From Pseudoalteromonas sp. S16_S37 (GTDB taxonomy: Bacteria; Pseudomonadota; Gammaproteobacteria; Enterobacterales; Alteromonadaceae), in contig NZ_JAAUWV010000049.1 of the NCBI RefSeq assembly GCF_014694405.1, positions 1 to 33,226 on the forward strand: a stretch of DNA of 33,226 nucleotides. Direction: 5' to 3'. The stretch's first letter is position 1. Every line of letters begins with the position of its first letter. Below are positions 33,099 to 33,226 of this stretch, one piece after another. A program made the translations under genes and the position numbers. The notes beneath the pieces were generated by a model. That model was not told the DNA's origin, searched no databases, and saw nothing but the letters and a program-made list of their open reading frames with translations.

Positions 33099-33226
33099 AA
33101 CTTCCTCTATTTAGTCGACACTGAAAATCACTTAATGCATTGATCTTCTTGATGATCTAAACGATCTTACTATCCTCATTTTGCAACGTTTGTTTTCTCA
33201 CCCCTCAAAACCTTGCAAAATGGAGA

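Overview
The window looks like a chromosomal segment of a marine gammaproteobacterium of the order Alteromonadales, most likely Pseudoalteromonas or a close relative. The evidence is AT-rich DNA, a sodium-pumping oxaloacetate decarboxylase operon (oadGAB), the gene order recX-alaS-lysC-csrA, and protein sequences typical of that group. No database search was possible, so the genus is an inference.

Positions 1 to about 9850 are accessory DNA. They hold the tail of an ICE-type conjugation module (a TraG N-terminal-like membrane protein and its small translationally coupled partner), a DUF2857-like island protein, two small coupled genes, a tyrosine recombinase, a 489-residue protein of unknown function with a C-terminal hydrophobic hairpin, and a winged-helix protein that may be a replication initiator. 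Most genes are on the minus strand. Several gene-poor strips rich in hairpins separate them, including a perfect 15-bp stem at 6248-6283. The block stops beside a tRNA array, which is a common island boundary, but I see no second copy of the tRNA 3' end inside the window.

Positions 9857-10542 hold five tRNA genes on the minus strand (Phe, Thr, Phe, Thr, Phe in map order). They form a tandemly duplicated Thr-Phe unit of about 280 bp that carries two decayed tRNA-Phe remnants. A promoter with a GC-rich discriminator precedes the array.

Positions 10779-29100 are core genome: a hybrid histidine kinase with a phosphorelay; oadG-oadA-oadB behind a promoter with two GntR-type (PdhR/LldR-like) half-site palindromes; a YcxB-like gene; the operon BPSS1780-like membrane protein - recX - alaS - lysC - csrA; ribA; a DUF3087 gene; tonB followed by an ECF sigma factor and a membrane-bound putative anti-sigma factor; an NhaC-family antiporter; and a divergent RpiR-type regulator. 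A DUF1343/NamZ exo-muramidase follows tail-to-tail. Together, NhaC-like transporter, RpiR regulator and NamZ suggest peptidoglycan amino-sugar salvage.

From about 30230 to the end the DNA is accessory again. It contains a small hypothetical gene, dispersed copies of a REP-like sequence (AAATCAATGACTCTGACCC), a broken second copy of the namZ 5' end, the C-terminal part of a REP-associated (RAYT/IS200-like) transposase abutting the first half of an IS3-family OrfA, and an exported hypothetical protein. No gene system here is demonstrably new. The strongest unexplained items are the 489-residue island protein, the hairpin-rich strip beside the integrase, the decayed tRNA duplication and the namZ/REP/transposase mosaic.
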